Origin: Parvularculaceae bacterium
Lineage (GTDB): Bacteria > Pseudomonadota > Alphaproteobacteria > Caulobacterales > Parvularculaceae
Assembly: GCA_013389125.1 (NCBI GenBank)
Contig: JACADX010000137.1
Location: forward strand, 1 to 6,022
Length of the DNA: 6,022 bases
Reading direction: 5' to 3'
Within the stretch, counting starts at the first letter, position 1. Every line of letters begins with the position of its first letter. Shown here piece after piece: positions 4,865 to 6,022 of this stretch. Below the pieces are notes generated by a model. That model was not told the DNA's origin. It did not search any database and was given only the letters and a program-made list of their open reading frames with translations. A program made the position numbers and the translations under genes.

Positions 4865-6022
4865 GAATGCGCGGCGGAGCGAGCCGCCCCTCCTGCGGCC
4901 GGACGGCGCGCCGAAGCGGCCCCTATTTTCGCCCGCTCGAACGCCTTTTCATAAGCGCGCAGAAGGACCGGCGCCGAATGGTTCCAGCTGAATTCGCGAA
5001 TGATCCGTTCGCGGCCGATAGCGCCCATGTCGCAGCGAAGCGCCGGATCGCCAAGCAGCATGTCGATCTTCATGGCGAAGTCGGCGACATTGTCCGGGCG
5101 CGCATAGAGCGACGCGCCGCCCGCCGATCGCCGTCCTTCGGTGAGGTCGAACTGCACGATCGGCTTTCCGAGCGCCATATATTCGAGAATCTTGTTCATC
5201 GTCGATTTGTCGTTCATCGCGCAGCAGCGATCCGCGTTGACGCAGACGTCGGCGGCGTTAAGGAGGCTCAAGAACAGGTCGTCGGGCACGCGGCCGTAGA
5301 AAGTGAAATAGGGCGCGACCCCTTTGCGTTCGGCGAGCGCGCGGATCGCGGGAAGCTCCGGACCATCGCCGATGATGGCGAAATGCGCGTCCTTGCGGCC
5401 GATCTGGTTGACGAGATGCGCGACGGCGCCGACAAGGAGGTCGAGCCCCTCCTGCTTGCCGATGACGCCGACATAGCCGATCAGGAACTTGCGCCCGGCC
5501 TTCAGCGCCGGATCGGCGGCCCCGATCGCCATGCGGTCAAGGCGCGGGCCGGACCGCACGACGAAGACGCGGTCAGGGCGCATGCGGCCGCGCGCGATCG
5601 CGATGTCGCGATAAGACTCATTGGTGGCGATTGAAACGTCGGCGAGCGCGAAAGTCGCGCGCTCGAGGAGCAGCATCGCGCGGTGAAGGATTCCGCGGCG
5701 GCCGAATTTCGCCTCGAAAAGCTCCGGGCAAAGATCGTGATGGTCGAAGACGAATCGAACGCCGAAGAGCGCCTTGAAGATCAGCGCGACGATGAAGATG
5801 AGGTCCGGCGGATTGCAAGCGTGAATGACGTCGAACCCGCGCTCCTTCTTCACGCGGAAAGCGAGGCGAATCTGGCTTGCGAGCGCGCCAGCGTATTCCC
5901 GCAAATACCCGAAACGCGAGTTCCCCGCCTCGGTCAGCTTATGGCGGTAAATGTGAACGCCGTCGATCGTTTCGCGCGCGGCGTCGTAACCGCGAAGCAT
6001 AGGCGATATGACGCTGACGTCA
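4861..6022 (-). CDS. Family 4 glycosyltransferase (GT-B fold; 5' end outside the window)
   Basis: This enzyme probably builds the EPS repeat unit at the cytoplasmic face of the inner membrane. The frame is open to the right edge: the first full codon is at 6021-6019 and the first residues read DVSVISP before the Met at 6000. DVSVISPMLRGYD fits the second half of a GT4 N-terminal Rossmann strand, so the Met at 6000 is internal and the true start lies beyond the edge. With the Met at 6000 as residue 1, the acceptor domain shows FDVIHACNPPDLIF (56-69) and FVFDHHDLCPELFEAKFGRR (83-102), followed by VFVVRSGP (145-152). The donor domain shows LIGYVGVIGKQEGLDLL (173-189), IIGDGPE (209-215) and NDKSTMNKILEYMALGKPIV (263-282). 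The classical EX7E motif keeps only the second Glu (273), as in the WbuB-like GT4 branch. The last ~20 residues are an Ala/Arg-rich tail. The stop overlaps the next ATG. Donor sugar unknown. Confidence 0.93.
   Translation of the reverse strand, partial: DVSVISPMLRGYDAARETIDGVHIYRHKLTEAGNSRFGYLREYAGALASQIRLAFRVKKERGFDVIHACNPPDLIFIVALIFKALFGVRFVFDHHDLCPELFEAKFGRRGILHRAMLLLERATFALADVSIATNESYRDIAIARGRMRPDRVFVVRSGPRLDRMAIGAADPALKAGRKFLIGYVGVIGKQEGLDLLVGAVAHLVNQIGRKDAHFAIIGDGPELPAIRALAERKGVAPYFTFYGRVPDDLFLSLLNAADVCVNADRCCAMNDKSTMNKILEYMALGKPIVQFDLTEGRRSAGGASLYARPDNVADFAMKIDMLLGDPALRCDMGAIGRERIIREFSWNHSAPVLLRAYEKAFERAKIGAASARRPAAGGAARSAAHS

Noticed and set aside
5998..6000. ATG at 6000 as the start of the GT4 gene
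   Set aside because: The frame continues to the right edge as DVSVISP, which fits the N-terminal strand of the GT4 fold. The Met is internal.
1..6022. Promoters, terminators, tRNA/rRNA, CRISPR arrays, insertion sequences
   Set aside because: All gaps between genes are 16 bases or shorter, and I saw no hairpin with a T-run, no regular spaced repeats and no transposase motifs. Short GC-rich repeats such as GCGCGCG reflect composition.

Overview
The window holds six genes, all on the minus strand, with no intergenic space longer than 16 bases. It is very GC-rich and reads as the inside of one exopolysaccharide (EPS) operon of a Gram-negative bacterium. The closest match I know is the exosortase-B (XrtB/EpsH) type of EPS locus, described from the methanolan cluster of Methylobacillus. 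Base composition and codon style (many GCG, ATC, CGC and GAC codons) suggest an alphaproteobacterium, possibly a methylotroph of the Methylocystis/Methylosinus type. That placement is inference only; no rRNA or marker gene is present.

In the direction of transcription (right to left) the layout is: a family-4 glycosyltransferase whose 5' end lies beyond the right edge (4861-6022); a family-2 glycosyltransferase (3980-4864); a secreted EpsD-like peptidyl-prolyl isomerase (3115-3972); an EpsF/Wzz-like chain-length determinant (1695-3098); an EpsG-like BY-kinase homologue (784-1698); and an exosortase whose 3' end lies beyond the left edge (1-773). Junctions in order are a 4-base ATGA overlap, a 7-base gap with a good ribosome binding site, a 16-base gap, a second ATGA overlap and a 10-base gap with a good ribosome binding site. 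No promoter or terminator is visible, so both must lie outside the window.

The proposed division of labour is as follows. The two glycosyltransferases add sugars to a lipid-linked repeat unit at the cytoplasmic face. EpsF spans the inner membrane and, with EpsG, sets polymer length. EpsD acts in the periplasm. The exosortase is a multi-pass membrane transpeptidase-like enzyme that processes PEP-CTERM-tagged exported proteins, linking protein sorting to EPS production.

The most notable point is that the EpsG-like protein appears to have lost the Walker A lysine and serine/threonine and the Walker B aspartate, and has no C-terminal tyrosine cluster, while keeping the Walker A' aspartate and the EpsF-docking/oligomerisation-like segment. 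It is a candidate pseudokinase. The window also lacks an EpsE (Wza-like export) gene between epsD and epsF, where related loci commonly carry one. I see no RNA gene, mobile element, CRISPR array or large repeat. The system belongs to a known class; its novelty is in these deviations.
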